DNA from: Sciurus carolinensis
Lineage: Eukaryota; Chordata; Mammalia; Rodentia; Sciuridae
Reading direction: 5' to 3'
Length of the DNA: 64,000 bases
NCBI RefSeq assembly: GCF_902686445.1
Contig: NC_062217.1
Span: forward strand, 174,595,598-174,659,597
The notes under the pieces are model-generated. The model did not search any database, was not told where the DNA came from, and worked only from the letters and a program-made list of their open reading frames with translations. Position 1 is the first letter of the stretch; every line of letters starts with the position of its first letter. Made by a program: the position numbers and the translations under genes. Positions 34,801 to 45,567 of the stretch are shown one piece after another.

Positions 34801-35075
34801 GTTGTCCTCAAGTGCCCTTCCTCCTCGTCCTTCAGTCTCTGTCCTACGTGGATCCAGGTCATCCCCTCACTCTGCTCTCCCTGTTTCTTTCCCTCTTCTC
34901 TGACTTTCCATTTTCTTCTCCCCTGAGCACATTCTTGGTAATTTTTAGGATGTGTTTTCTAGTTCACTGAGTTTTCTCTTCTGTAGTTCCCACTTTAAAC
35001 CTTAATCCATCTACTTGTTGAGCTTTTGAAATTCAGTTTATTTTAGATCACTCAAAGTTCTAATATTAAGTCACT
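34801..35075 (-). mobile_element. Old L1 5'/ORF1-region fragment, inverted relative to its neighbour
   Basis: On the given strand the wording resembles the antisense ORF1 region of an old L1, with 'tagttcactgagttttctct' near 34,960, then a 'gagcttttgaaattcagttt' stretch. It ends where the sense-strand L1 ORF2 starts at 35,076, so the two pieces lie head to head in opposite orientation. Confidence 0.45.
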
Positions 35076-36615
35076 TGTTAAAATGCCCATAGTACCCAAA
35101 ACAGTCTACAGATTCCATCCAATTCCTATCAAAATTCCAATGCCATGATTCACAGAAATAGAAAAGGAAAATTCCAGAATTTACAGGAAGCCTCCAAAGA
35201 GCCCAAAGAGCCAATGTAATCTTGAGTAAGAACAACCACGCTGGAGGTTCGAGTTCCTGATCTCAAGTCACATCACAAAGCTGTAGGAAGGGAAAGTCGT
35301 CCCATCCTGATACAGTCACCTAGACCAGCACAGCAGAAGACGGAGCAGAAAGCCCCACGCAACTGTGACAACCCATCTACCAAAGTGCCAAGAAAGCAAA
35401 TGGAGAAAGGACGGTCTCTGCCTGGAAAGCTGCTCATCCACCTGCAGGAGAACGAACCGGACCGTGTAAGCGCTGATCCGGTTGGATGAGATGAGCACCT
35501 GTGGGACTTGGAACTGCAGCCAGAAGGAAGCAGGCACCATCTTCCAGACATTGGTCTTGGCAAAGGTTGTGTAGATTTGACCCAGAAGCACAAGCAACAG
35601 AAGTGGACCTGGACAGGGACACTGTCGCCAAGTCCAGATGGAGGCTCATCTCATGGAAAACCAGCATCCCAGAGCCCAGTGCTGGGGAGAAAGGCTTGTT
35701 CAGGGAGAAGAACGGAGAAGCGGGGTGGCTCACAGATCAGCCTCTCACTGCAGGCGGAGGGCTGCAGACACAGCACAGGCGGAACCAGGGAGGGCAGAGC
35801 CGACAGAGGGACAGCCCGTCCTCCCTGGGAACAGGAGGCTCTTCCAGGAACGTGGGCCCCTCTCACTCCTCCACACTCTGGTGTTCCCGTCAAGGTGGCT
35901 GGCGGGGCTCGCTAGCCTCAGGAGGGGAGAGAGACTAGGCAGGCCAGGTCAAGTTAACCCCACGTTACAGTCTGACAAGACACGTCTCAGGTGATCGACG
36001 GTCTAAGTGCAGAACTGCACAGAATCTGCCCCACAGGTGAAGGCCACAGAGACAGAATGACATGAAGGCAGAGAGGCCAGGCCTCTGCACCCCTCTCCAG
36101 CCACCATGGGACGTCTGCGGCCCAAGTGGGGTGTTGGGGTTTTCAGCAGAAGTGGCCTCAGGTCCCCGGAGAGTCACCCAGGCCACTGTTATTCTCATGA
36201 CCCGCCCATCGGAGGGGTCTACAGCTGAGCAGGTGACTGATAATGCCTTGCCTGCCCCTGACCGCCAAAGTCAGCGGGTGTAAGTCAGCTAAGGGCAAGT
36301 GAGGCTCCAGGGAGTACTTGGGTTTCTCCCCTGGTAACAGAAATGCATCAAACGAGAAAACCCTGGGCAGCAGAGGAAGCGAGCAGCGTATGCAAAGGCT
36401 CCCTGTGGGGGGAGAAGCGGTAGGAAACCGCACATCTGATGAGGATTGGCATCCACCAGATGCAAAGGGAATGACTGAACAACAAACTGACAAAAGGGCA
36501 GAAGACCTGAATGGACTGGTTTCCAGAGGTGCGTCAGTGACCAGGGCTGATGGAAAGGCGCTCAGCAGCTCGACCGTCAGAGAAGAGCGTCTCAGACGCA
36601 GGCGGTTCCCTGGCG
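35076..36615 (+). mobile_element. Old L1 ORF2 C-terminal region, sense, interrupted and GC-shifted
   Basis: Clear ORF2 landmarks in order on the plus strand. These are 'aaaatgcccatagtacccaa' with 'tatcaaaattccaatgcca' at 35,080-35,145, 'atggagaaaggacggtctct' at 35,399, a 'cagaagcacaagcaacagaa' segment at 35,583, then 'catctgatgaggattgg' at 36,434 and 'agggcagaagacctgaatgg' at 36,495, ending near 36,610. About 690 bp at 35,640-36,330 does not match L1 and is either an insertion or badly decayed sequence. Much of the 35,400-36,610 part has G or C where the L1 pattern has A or T. No ORF remains. Confidence 0.75.
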
Positions 36616-38639
36616 CTGCGAGGACTGCTGTCTGAACGGCAGCGAGGTGGCGGGCGGTGGAGGGTGCCTCGCCAGCCCCAGCATGCAGGTCCCTGCTCCC
36701 GGGCTCACACCTCCCTCCCTTTCCCACTGGAACCACAAAGCGTGGCTTTATATTCTCTTTTCTGGTTCTAAGATGAGTGAGCTAGGCAAACCCAATCCCC
36801 CTGTCTTTGCTAGTCAGCTCTTACTCCTGGGATCCCACTTCCTTCCACCATTTGGAGCTGTTCCGTATTTAATTCAGTCGTTTGTCAGGAGCTCGGGCCT
36901 GAGGGGGCTCTACCGGGAGGACCCTCGGAGGCCTGGTGGAAGGAAGGCGCCTTGCTCTGGAGGAATCACTCTTTTTGACAGGCACTTGGGATGGATTATC
37001 CTGCTGCTAAATCTCCGAGTCTTCACTTGAGATTCTTGTGAGGCCGTGTGGAGTGTGAATTCAGGACAGTAACTCTGGGGAGATGGTGGCTGCAGGGGCT
37101 CCCAGGGCACCCAGCCGCCAGGGCAAGGCTTCCTGTGCTCCTGAGAGGATTGCCTTCCAGGTCCTGGCTTCACGGAAGAGGCTCCCACCCGGCTCTGCCT
37201 CGGGCTGGCCCTGCGCTCCTCCTGGGGCCCTGGGCTCAAGGTCCCAGGGACAGCGCTCTCACAGAGCTGCTTGCTACCTCTTCCGCCTTCCCCTGCCAGG
37301 AGCCTCTGAGAGTCGCCAGCACTGTGTCGGCAGAGAAAGGCTTCTTACTTGCGTGGCGTCCACCAGGTTGAGTCATGCTGAAGGGGGGGTTGTCCGCACC
37401 CCATGATCTCATGGAAAGACAACCCGGAGGCTGCGGGGCCTGAGAAGCTCCATCAGGAGAGGCTGGCTGGTGAGCCCGGGGTCGTCACCCCGATCCTGGG
37501 GCTGTCTCTGCCCCAGACGGCACCCCCAACCCCACCCAGAAACACGCTCATTGATAATGACCCTGAGCGCACACAGCTCACCCTGCGGGAGGAGCAGAGG
37601 AAACTGGTCATGGCAGCGCTTTCCCCAGGTGGTCACAGGTGCAGCCATGACCCCGTGTGGTGTGCCGTCCCACCAGGTGCGAGCACGTCAGCAAACACAG
37701 GCCGCGTCTCTCACACGCCTGGGTCGGATGCACAGTCAGCCTCACGACCCTGGGGCAGAAGACCCTCTCTCACCACAGGGTAGCAGGGGGCGGCCCGCGT
37801 CCCCTGTGCTCAGCCACCCTCCCCAGGACACGTGAAGCACAGCCAGCCTGGGGTGCTGTGAAGCCACTGGGTGCCCCCTCAGCTGCCATCCTGTGGGCAA
37901 GCGGCCTCTGGGTGCTCCCAGTCCAGGTCATGATTCCCGAACCTCGTCCTGGGTCTGGGTCACTTGGATTCCCAGGCCTGGCTCTGCCTGGACAGCCTGC
38001 CCAGAGTTGCAGCACCCCCACCATCAGCCTACACCCACCACAGTTCCTGGTCACACCCAGAACCCTGACCGTGACCAGGCCAACTAGCCAAGCTGCTGTG
38101 CACCTGGACAGGATGCCTCCAGGCTCTGTCTGCACCCCAGAGTCCCGGGCAGCAAGCTCTACCCACATGGCGGCTTCCTGAGGCTGCTCACTCTGGACTG
38201 GTCCTAACTGACCTCTGGGATCCACCCTGCCCCTGGTGCACATCCTGGGGTCAGGCCCACCCAGCCCTGGACCCTGTGTGCCTGATGCCTCTGGCAGGTC
38301 TTCCCACCTCTCAGTCACCCATTCCTAACTGCTCCTCTCCCACCTCTCCTGTTCCCTGTGACTCAGCACAGGCTGCTTCTGGGTCTGGGAGACACACATA
38401 GATCTCAACCACTCTCAGAGAGTCACCATCCTCTGTGTGGCCATTAATATGTGATGATCTGAGGTCAACTGCTGTCCTGAGCAAGTTGGAGTGTGAATAT
38501 TTTAATCTAATTTATTCCAAAAGCAAATGCAGGATTCAGTTTTCTTCTCACTCACAAAAGATAATTTTATATCTTAAATCATGCAATCACCTAAGTTCTA
38601 TAATTTGATCACAGGCAATTTTATTCATTCGTTCATTTT
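36616..38639. other. GC-rich unique sequence with one exon-like frame
   Basis: Mostly unrecognised GC-rich DNA. One plus-strand frame, open from 37,382 and with ATG at 37,403, reads into a stretch around residues 48-80 that looks protein-like by composition (PRNTLIDNDPERTQLTLREE). It is followed at about 37,629 by CCCCAG|GTGGTC, a weak donor. I cannot name a family, and the opposite strand is also open here. Confidence 0.3.
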
Positions 38640-38815
38640 TTTTACTTGCTTGCTTTTATTTTATGTTACAGGGGATTGGACCCAGGGTGCTGTACCACTG
38701 AGCCACACCCCAGCTCTTTTTATTTTAAGACAGGATCTCCTTAAGGTGCCCAGGCTGGCCCTAAACTTGTCATCCTCCTGCCTCAGCCTCAGCCTCAGTT
38801 TTATTTTATGTGTAG
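38640..38815 (-). mobile_element. B1-dID type SINE (sciurid-like), antisense
   Basis: On the given strand the ID-related part reads 'ggattggacccagggtgctg', then 'taccactgagccacacccca'. The B1/7SL part reads 'agacaggatctccttaaggt', then 'cctcctgcctcagcctcag'. This ID-plus-B1 order is characteristic of squirrel-related rodents. The A-rich tail is seen as T-rich sequence at 38,636-38,662. The B1 5' end is truncated. An A-rich (CAAAAA)n stretch at 38,828-38,860 follows on the other side. Confidence 0.8.
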
Positions 38816-40139
38816 AGATTACTTGACAAACAAAAAAAAACAAAAACAAAAACAAAAAACCCTCTAAAATTATGTCAACTTTAAAATTACTCATAAATGT
38901 ATGGATGAGGAGTTCATGATTTGCAGGTGTGCAGGGACGTGACCCAGGGACACTTTTCTTCCTTTACCAGACTTACTATCCTGGACTGGACACAGTGTAC
39001 CTAGACAGGGACCCCTTATCCTCGGCTCAAGGGAGCTTGGGTGGTGGAGAAGGCTGTTGGTAGCTGTGGCTTCCCTGGGAAAACAGTGGAAATCCTTTGA
39101 CTTGGTTTAGAAAAGGGGGACTGCCTAGAAGAGTCGGGCAGCTCACCCACTGGAGGGAGGTGACAGCCCCTCCTGAGGGTGGGCAGGCCCAGGGGGGCAG
39201 GAACTGGGCCACCCCTGCTCCCAGGGGTGTGGACCTGGGCCAACAGCCTCTCAGACCCCAGGGGTGGAGCAGAGCCGTCCCCAGAGGAAGCCAGAAAGCC
39301 ACACCGGAGGAGGAGGAGGGGCAGGGTCCTGAGCAGGGGCAGCACAAGTGGCCTCTGGGGCAGGTGCTTCGGCCACGATGGGGCTTGGGCTGATTGCGAG
39401 CACCCTGCGCTCTGGCAGTTTCAGTCACCAGATCGCCAACCAGGTAGGATGTGGCCACAGAACCGCCTGCGTGAGCATTTAGGATAAAACGCGCCTCAGG
39501 AGGGACAGTTCTCTTGGCGGTGTGCTCTGAGTGTTGAGTCCCGTCTCCATCCCTAAACTGTCAACTGGGTAATCTGGAACTTAGATTAGAAGAAAAATTA
39601 AGAAAGATACAACACAGCCTTTAGAAGTTGGGAGATGAATGTTGTGAAAATGTACCTAAAAAGATTCTCTGAGTGCAGTTCTTTTTATCCTTGAAATATT
39701 CAACTATTCAGTGGATAGGGGCTTTCTCAGAGCTCCCCCTATGCACGGAATTGAGGGGAACTTTAAAAACATCTGCACATATCCCTCTCAATTATCTACC
39801 CACCTACTTTCTGCTTCCTGCCTGCACAACGTTCCCAGGCCGACTGCCTGAGATCCAGAGATCGTGCACTCGGGTGGTTGAGTGGCTTCCCGTCCAGCGC
39901 AAACAGAAGAAGGTCTCAGGCCCCCGGGACACCAGGCAGACACTGCGAGCTGGGAAGGCCTGAGGACTGGAGCCGCTGCAGCAACCCGTGGCTCTAGCGG
40001 GGCAGTGGGAGGGGCCCGTGGAGGAGCAGGGTGCAGTGTGAGGCTGTCCCTGGCCGGTCCTCGGAGGACCTGCCGGGGCGGTGCTCGCTGGGCTGAGGAG
40101 GCCAGGGAGGAAAGAGCTGGGAAGGGGAGATCCCTGTGC
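38816..40139. other. Unique sequence, no gene recognised
   Basis: No gene recognised. Open frames at 39,016-39,487 overlap on both strands and are likely chance. Confidence 0.4.
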
Positions 40140-40470
40140 CGCTCAGCTTTCTTTCCGTCACTGTGATGAAGTGAAAGGAAAACAACTTACGGGAGGAGAG
40201 ACTCCTTCGGGTCATAGTTTCAGAGGTTTCTTCCATGGGCACTTGGTCCCATCAGTTTGGGCCTTAGGTGAGGCAGAGCAACATGGCGGGGGTCATGGTT
40301 GACAGAGCTGCTCACCTGAGGGTGGCTGGGAGGCAGGAAGGGAGGGTGGCATTGGAGACCAGACGTCCCCTTCAAGGACACGACCCAGCAGCCTGTTTCC
40401 CCCCAGAAGGCCTCACCTCTGAGGTGCCCACCACCTCCAGTGGCCACAGGCTGGCAGCCGAGCCTTAGAC
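40140..40470. repeat. Interspersed repeat, family not named, copy 1
   Basis: It shares a long ordered set of words with 61,520-61,935: 'aacaacttacgggaggag', 'catagtttcagagg', a 'gccttaggtgaggcagagca' / 'acatcatggtgg' type segment, and an 'aaggcctcacctctgagg' end. The pattern is familiar from many rodent and other mammalian loci as an LTR-like interspersed repeat, but I cannot assign the family name with certainty. Confidence 0.65.
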
Positions 40471-42719
40471 AGGTCCAAGTGTGACAGTCTCCAACAGCTA
40501 CAAGAGGAAATGGTCCCACCAAGGACCAAGAGTCAATGCTCCCCCGCCAGGGGCTGAACCTGCCCCCCATTCATGAAGTGAACCCCTACTTCACTGTCCC
40601 GGCTGAGGCTGGCAGAGGGCAGGGCCCCGCTGCTACCCAAGGTCCACGGGCTCCCTTCATACAGTGCTGCCAGTTCTGACCACCTCCTCACTTCACATGA
40701 CACTGAGCTTCTCGTGCCGTGCTCAGGCCCAAGTGCCCGAGTCCACAGGGCCAGCGGCAGCCAGGTCACCCAGCCAGGTGCCCTCCGTGACGTGCTTTAG
40801 TTTCCAGTGCAGAGCTAAGATATGGCTACCGTGAGAGAAATGTGACTTACAGGCAGGAACTGAGGGACACAGAACACCTACTGCAGACGGGGAGCCGGGC
40901 TTAGGGCTCCCAGTGGGCCCTGCAGGCTTCGCGCAGGACACAGCCACCCCCTCCTGGCAGGAGGCAGGGTGAGCACCCTCCATCCGCTGACTGACCACCA
41001 GTTCTTTCTCATGTCCTTGTGCCAGTGGCTCTGGTCCCTGCCTAAGGTGCGAGGTGTCCAGTGGCCAAGGTGAGCTGTCTGGGGAGGCCCTTCCAGCTGT
41101 CCAGGCACCGCACAGACAAAGCCCCTCTCCAACAAGACTCCCCTCTGGAGGGCTCCCAAAGATGGTCAGCACCGTGCTGAAGTGACAGGCGTTTCAGAGA
41201 GCCAGAAAGGGACAGGTATGCAACGTCAGTGTGAGCAACTGGGAACTCTGCTGAGCACCTTCCCAGGCCCCTGGCCAGCCCCACCACGACTGGAACCCAA
41301 GAGCTCTCAGGTGCTGACAAACCAAATTTTGAACCTAATTTCAAGCAAATGGCAGGTTCCCTTAAAAGACAGAGTTGGGGGACAGAATGGAGGGTGCCCC
41401 TATTCCCCTCATGGTCTCCACCTTGGGGTGCAGATGGGGTAAGGCTTGCTCCTAACCAGCACAACCCAGCAAAGGTGAGGGATGCATTCTGATGACCAGA
41501 CACCTGCCCCACTCAAAGACTGTCCCTTGACATTTTCAGGAAACAAGCCACCATGTTGGGAGGCTGTGAGCTGCCCCAGGAGTGACCTCCGGTCATCAGT
41601 CAGTGAGAAATGGATGCTCCCAACCTTTAACCAAGGAACTGAATCCTACTGACAAGAACAAGAGCGCGGAGGCACCGGGTGAGAGCCCTGCCCAGGCGGC
41701 ACGGTGCTGCGGACCTGCAGACCACCTGCTGTGCTGTGTGCCTGACCCACGGGACCTGAGGCAGTACTGCGTGCTCTCTCAAGCACCGAGCATGGACACA
41801 GGGTGCCCGGCAGTGGACAACACAGAGCTGGTGCCTCGCAGGTCTCAGGGCGTGCATAAGGAGTCAGCACGATGGCTGGGGTCTCTGCACACCGCCAGGA
41901 GTGCCCAGGGCCTCCAGACAAGGGGACGTGGAGGCCAGACGAGACCACCTGCCAGCAGTGCCTCCAAGGATGCGCAACGCTCCTCATGAATGTCTGATCT
42001 TCAGGAGTGGCCGGAGGTCTAGGGCAGGCCAGTGAGGCAGGGAGGCTTTTGGAGTAGACACCTAGCAGCTCCAGCACGGTCTCCACCACAGCCCTGGTGT
42101 TCCATGCCCAGCCCCTGCTTCCTCAGCCCCATGGGACATCAAATCTCTGTGAAATCACCATTGCAGAGGTGATGGTGGCCAGAACCCTTCAAAGTAAACA
42201 TTTATCCAGCACCACAGGCTGCAAGTCATTGTCCCTCAAGCCAGTTCACAGCTGATAAGTTGTTTATACCAATGAGATGAAAAGGCTTTGAGAGTGAGTA
42301 GGTGCGTAACCCGGGGGCTGCTGGTGCCCCTCCTCAGAGTGCCATCTGCATCGCCTCCCGCAGAGGCCGGGTGGGCCCAGAGGAAGCCTCCTCCAGGCCC
42401 CAGCTCCACACGGGTCAGCCCAGGCACAGGCCACCGCCCAGAGCCCCCTGCTGCTCTGGGATTGGGCTCTAGGGCCATCCTGGGATGGGGTGGGGTGGGC
42501 CACCCTGCCTATCACTGTGGCTGTGACAGACCACAGCGCTCCCTCTCTGGGGACCAGGGAGGCCTGCAGTTGCAGCCTGCCCACCTGGAGTAGTCTTGGC
42601 GGAGTGGTGGAGGACGGCTGGTATTACCACCGGAGGAAGGAGGTGGTGGTGGGAGAGCACTAGTCCAGCAGAGCAGCTGCTCGCCTCCCTGACCAGAGTC
42701 AGAGGGCGGCCCAGCGCTC
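40471..42719. other. GC-rich unique sequence, no gene recognised
   Basis: Open frames on both strands without recognisable homology. Confidence 0.4.
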
Positions 42720-44468
42720 CGCCATCGCTCAGTTCAGCTCCACCTTGGGCCCAGCTCTCCTCCATCTCTCAGGCTAGTTCCAATGTGGATCCAGCTCTCT
42801 GCCTTCTCTCAGTCCAGGTCCAGTGTGAACCCAGCTCTCTGCCATCTCACAGACCATCTCCACTGTGGACCCAACTCTGTGCCAGCTCTCAGATCATCTC
42901 CACTGTGGGCCCAGCTCTCCTCCATCTCTCAGTCCAGCTCCACCATGGGCCCAGCTCCCTCTCAACCCTCAGTTCAGCTCCACAGAGGTCCCAGCTCTCT
43001 CCTCTCCCTCAGTCCAGCTCCACTGTGTGCCCAGCTCTCCTCCATCTCTCAGATCATCTCCACTGTGGGCCCAACTCTCCTCCATCTCTCAGTCCAGCTC
43101 CACCATGGGCCCAGCTCCCTCCCAACCCTCAGTCCAGCTCCACAGAGGGCCCAGCTCTCTCCTCTCCCTCTGTCCAGCTCCACTGTGGGCCCAGCTCTCC
43201 TCCATCTCTCAGTCCAGCTCCACTGTGGACCCAACTCTCCTCCATCTCTCAGATCATCTCCACTGTGGGCCCAACTCTCCTCCATCTCTCAGATCATCTC
43301 ATTGTGGGCCCAGCTCTCCTCCACCTCTCAGTCCAGATCCACCGTGGGCCCAGCTCCCTCCCAACTCTCAGGCCAGCTCCACCGTGGGCCCAGCTCCCTT
43401 CCAACCCTCAGTCCATTTCCACGGTGGACCCAGCTCTCTCCTATCCCTCAGTCCAGCTTCACTGTGGGCCCAACTCTCCTCCATCTCTCATTCCAGCTCC
43501 ATTGTTGGCCCAGCTCTCACCCATCTCTCAGGCCAGCTCCACTCTGGACCGAGTTCTCCGCCATCTTTCAGGCCAACTTCACTGTGGACCCAGCTGTCCT
43601 CCATCTCACAGGCCAGCTCCTCCTTGGGCTCAGCTCTCCTCCTTCTCTCAGGCCAGCTCCACTGTGGACCCAGCTCTCCTTCATCTCTCAGGCCAACTCC
43701 ACTGTAGGCCCAACTCTTTACCATCTCTCAGGCCAGCTCCATGGTGGGCCCAGCTCCCTCCCAACTCTCAGGCCAGTTCCACCGTGGGCCCAGCTCTCTC
43801 CCATCCCTCGGTCCAGTTCCACTGTGGGCCCAGCTCTTCGCTATCTCTCAGGCCAGCTCCACCGTGGGCCCAGCTCTCTCCCATCCCTCAGTCCAACTCC
43901 ATTGTTGGCCCAGTTTTTGCCCATCTCTCAGTCCAGCTCCACTGTGAACCCAGCTGTCCTCCATCTCACAGGCCAGCTCCACTGTGGGCCCAGCTCTCCA
44001 CCTTTACTCATTCCAGCTCCACTGTGGGCCCAGCTCTCCGCCATCTCTCAGTCCATCTCCACTGTAGACCCAGCTCTCCTCCATCTCTCAGACCAGCTCC
44101 ACCATGGGCCCAGTTCTCCTCCATCTCTCAGTCCAGCTCCACTGTGGATCCAGCTCTCCTCCATTTCTCAGTCCAATCTACTGTGGGCCCAGCTCTTCAC
44201 CATCTATCAGGCCAGCTCCACCATGGACCCAGCTCTCTCCCATCCCTCAGTTCAGCTCCACTGTGGGCCCAGCTCTCTGCCATCTCTCAGCTCAGCTGCA
44301 CTGTGGACCCAGTTCTCCTCCCTCTCTCAGGACAGCTCCTCTCTGGGCCCAGTTCTGTCCCATCTCTCAGACCAGCTCCACCATGGGTCCAGCTCTCCTC
44401 CATCTCTCAGTCCAGCTCCTCCTTGGGCTCAGCTCTCTCCTATCTCTCAGGCCAGCTCCACTGTGCTA
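42720..44468. repeat. 40-bp minisatellite, about 43 units
   Basis: Tandem units of 40 bp of the form ccagctctcctccatctctc followed by 'agtccagctccactgtgggc', period checked from starts at 42,751 and 42,791. Units vary at many sites (cca/cct, gtccag/gccag, ctgtggac/ccatgggc) and a few are 39 bp, so this array is older and more diverse than the one at 4,496. Units lack plus-strand stops and 40 is not a multiple of three, so very long overlapping frames run through it (42,596-44,482, 628 codons; 42,783-44,492, 569 codons) encoding Ser/Pro/Leu-rich repeats. These are shadows of the array, not genes. Each unit has a pyrimidine tract ending in CTCAG. Confidence 0.95.
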
Positions 44469-45194
44469 ACTGTTCTCTGTAAAAGGCCCTGAATTGTGGC
44501 TTTGTCATTTTTCAAATAGCCTCAGCCGCCTCTTTATCATTTGAGAGGTAATTCACTCTCACACTATCTTCCTGAGGTGCTGCTGAGACTGGGGATTGGA
44601 GTCCAGGAGGGAACGTCTAGTTTCCGTTTAAAGTGACCATTAGGGAACCAGTCAGCTCTCCTGTCTGACAGGAGCAGTCACTTGTCTGCGACGCGCCCCA
44701 GCAACTGGGCACCCATGAGGGCAGCCTAAATGCTCTCCCCGGACGCATCGTGGGCTGGATAGCAGGCCTGTGCTCAGTCCTCCACAGTGGGGAGCCTCTT
44801 CACCAGCACAGCCCTGAGCCCAGGCTCTCAGGTGCACCTGCCCTGAGCGTCACCTGCAGCCTTGGGCAGGGACATTGGAGTATGGTGGTTTTGCTCCTTG
44901 ATACGCTGGATCTCAGTGGTGGCCCTGGGACAGGCTCCCAGGAGAAACAGGAAGAGGCCATGCAACCCTCCCCTCCACCAAGCCTGGTCAACTTAATCTT
45001 CCCGCTGGTCCTTTCCTTTGCCTCTCACTGTCCCGGGTCACCCTTTGGTATCCTGTCTCTTTCTGTTGCTTCACTTGACTCTGGGGTGGTCCCCCATCTG
45101 CCTCCGAGCTTGTCAGGAGCCTCCTATCCTCTTGCTCCCTCTGCCTCAGCCTGATGCCAAAGCTGCAGGTTCTGGCCTCCTGAAGGGCTGTCGT
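44469..45194. other. Unique sequence, no gene recognised
   Basis: No gene or repeat recognised between the minisatellite and the LTR. Confidence 0.4.
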
Positions 45195-45567
45195 GTGGAG
45201 ATGGTTTGATTGTAGCCCCACGCTGGAGACTTGGTCCTGAGAGGCAGTGAGTCCTTTGGGAGACACTGCCCTCAGAAGGGATTTACGCAGTTCTCCTGGG
45301 ACCCTGAGCTGGTTCTCAGAGGGGATGTTACCAAAGAACAAGACAGGTCCCTCCCTGCCACCATGGCTCTCAGCCTCACACTGGATCTCTCCCTCTCACA
45401 CACACCCACCATGATGTCATCTGCCTTGAGGTCCAGGCCCGGCTAAGTTGGTGCTGGCCCAGTGCATTTTACCCTCCAGATCTGTCAGTTAAGTAAACCT
45501 CTTTTCTTTAGAAAGTCATCAAGCCTCAGGTATTTCATTATAGTAATGGAAAACAGACTAATGCAAA
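45195..45567 (+). mobile_element. MaLR-type solo LTR, sense
   Basis: It starts 'tgtggagatggtttgattgt' and ends with 'taaacctcttttctttagaa', then 'tcaggtatttcattatagta', 'atggaaaacagactaatgca', which is the characteristic end of MST/ORR1-like MaLR LTRs. It is about 370 bp. It is better preserved than the other MaLR copies here. No internal viral sequence is seen. Confidence 0.85.

Noticed and set aside
42596..44492. 628- and 569-codon plus-strand frames as a mucin-like gene
   Set aside because: Frames lie almost wholly within the 40-bp minisatellite, overlap each other in different phases, and have no signal peptide or unique domains.
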